A DNA stretch of 64,000 bases from Sphingomonas sp. S1-29 (GTDB lineage: Bacteria; Pseudomonadota; Alphaproteobacteria; Sphingomonadales; Sphingomonadaceae), in assembly GCF_026167545.1 (NCBI RefSeq), contig NZ_CP110678.1:3312214-3376213 (forward strand). Reading direction: 5' to 3'. The notes beneath the pieces are model-generated. The model was not told where the DNA came from and ran no database searches. It worked only from the letters and a program-made list of their open reading frames with translations. Both the position numbers and the translations under genes were made by a program. Positions 63,740 through 64,000 of the stretch are shown here, piece by piece. Numbering within the stretch: the first letter of the stretch is position 1; each line of letters begins with the position of its first letter.

Positions 63740-64000
63740 GTGTGCGTGGCCTAGGATACGGTTTCCCGTTGCGTTTCGAGATGCATCGACGCGAAGCGAG
63801 GATAGTCCACGAGTCGGGCGGTGTCGGCTCGCTTAACACCGCAGAAAAACATTCTAAAACAACGACTTAGGCGATTTTCCAGCATTTCCGCGGGGGTGTC
63901 GAGTCAAGCGTTTTATATTTCAATTTCTTGACGTCACAGGCTTGCTCGACTCACGATCGAGTTTCTAAACAGACCTCCCGCAGCGACAGGGTTGCACGCG
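63740..64000. promoter_or_regulatory. AT-richer non-coding region with GANTC sites, probably upstream of dnaA
   Basis: No gene is visible to the window end. The stretch 63840-63935 is clearly AT-richer than the rest of the window. GANTC sites, targets of the CcrM methylase, occur at 63811 (GAGTC), 63901 (GAGTC) and 63948 (GACTC). TTGACG at 63928 could be a -35 element for a plus-strand promoter. Given mutM-rpsT upstream, the likely next gene is dnaA, whose promoter often carries GANTC sites in alphaproteobacteria. Exact DnaA boxes were not found. Confidence 0.5.

Noticed and set aside
63780..63830. DnaA box-like GATAGTCCAC
   Set aside because: Too many differences from TTATCCACA to support; the origin claim rests on gene order instead.

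Overview
The window looks like chromosomal DNA of a sphingomonad (Alphaproteobacteria, Sphingomonadales). It is very GC-rich with dense, often overlapping genes. Markers are an XrtA/PEP-CTERM exopolysaccharide module, a large TonB-dependent receptor, fused CysN/C, a cyanide-insensitive type cytochrome bd oxidase with a DUF2474 subunit, GANTC (CcrM-type) sites, and the block coaBC-ubiB-ubiE / mutM-rpsT. In many alphaproteobacteria that block lies beside dnaA and the replication origin. All family names come from reading the translations by eye; no database search was run.

Layout. 0-7.6 kb: the 3' part of an exopolysaccharide locus (XrtA-type sugar transferase, PrsK kinase, PrsR sigma-54 activator, a PrsT-like TPR protein), then a DUF815 ATPase. 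7.6-10 kb: a ParDE-type toxin-antitoxin pair and a Uup-like ABC-F ATPase. 10-12.5 kb: a secreted PepSY-like protein with a PhoP/PhoQ-like two-component pair. 12.5-15.7 kb: paired palindromic repeats, a TonB receptor with a His/Asp/Glu-rich loop behind a Zur-like palindrome, and a secreted Met/Pro-rich protein. 15.8-23.1 kb: a complete phosphate regulon on the minus strand (phoR-pstS-pstC-pstA-pstB-phoU-phoB). 23.1-25.7 kb: a tightly coupled four-gene operon (Tat-like exported small protein, PqqD-like peptide chaperone, HprK-related kinase A, nucleotidyltransferase). This 'HPr-rel-A' type cluster is the best candidate here for an undescribed system.

25.7-32 kb: an odd lower-GC lipoprotein, gph, glmU-glmS (UDP-GlcNAc supply) and a REC-GGDEF-EAL protein. 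32-37 kb: sulfate activation (cysD-cysNC-cysQ), a UDP-sugar dehydrogenase and a possible 16-codon gene. 37.6-41.9 kb: a signalling block (EAL protein, TPR-sensor hybrid kinase, single-domain response regulator). 41.9-49.2 kb: an MHS-family transporter, rpsU, a membrane-anchored FKBP, cydAB plus DUF2474, a small exported protein, and a periplasmic M48 protease. 49.2-54.1 kb: nucleotide-sugar genes (wecC, wecB, UDP-glucuronate epimerase-like, VanZ-like, galU), which could supply precursors to the polysaccharide machinery at the left edge. 54.1-62.4 kb: a minus-strand run of housekeeping genes (DsrE-like, phosphatase, MoeB-like, dut, a hydrolase-like lipoprotein without its nucleophile serine, coaBC, membrane protein, ubiB, ubiE). 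62.5-64 kb: mutM and rpsT, then an AT-rich, GANTC-containing stretch that probably leads into dnaA beyond the window.

Two families of interspersed palindromic repeats are visible. One (CCCCTCCC/GGGAGGGG type) occurs as long paired copies at 12.5 and 61.5 kb. The other (core GAGCTTGTCGAAG) occurs as an inverted pair at 43.7 kb and as a single copy inside the coaBC reading frame. I saw no CRISPR array, tRNA, rRNA, insertion sequence or prophage.
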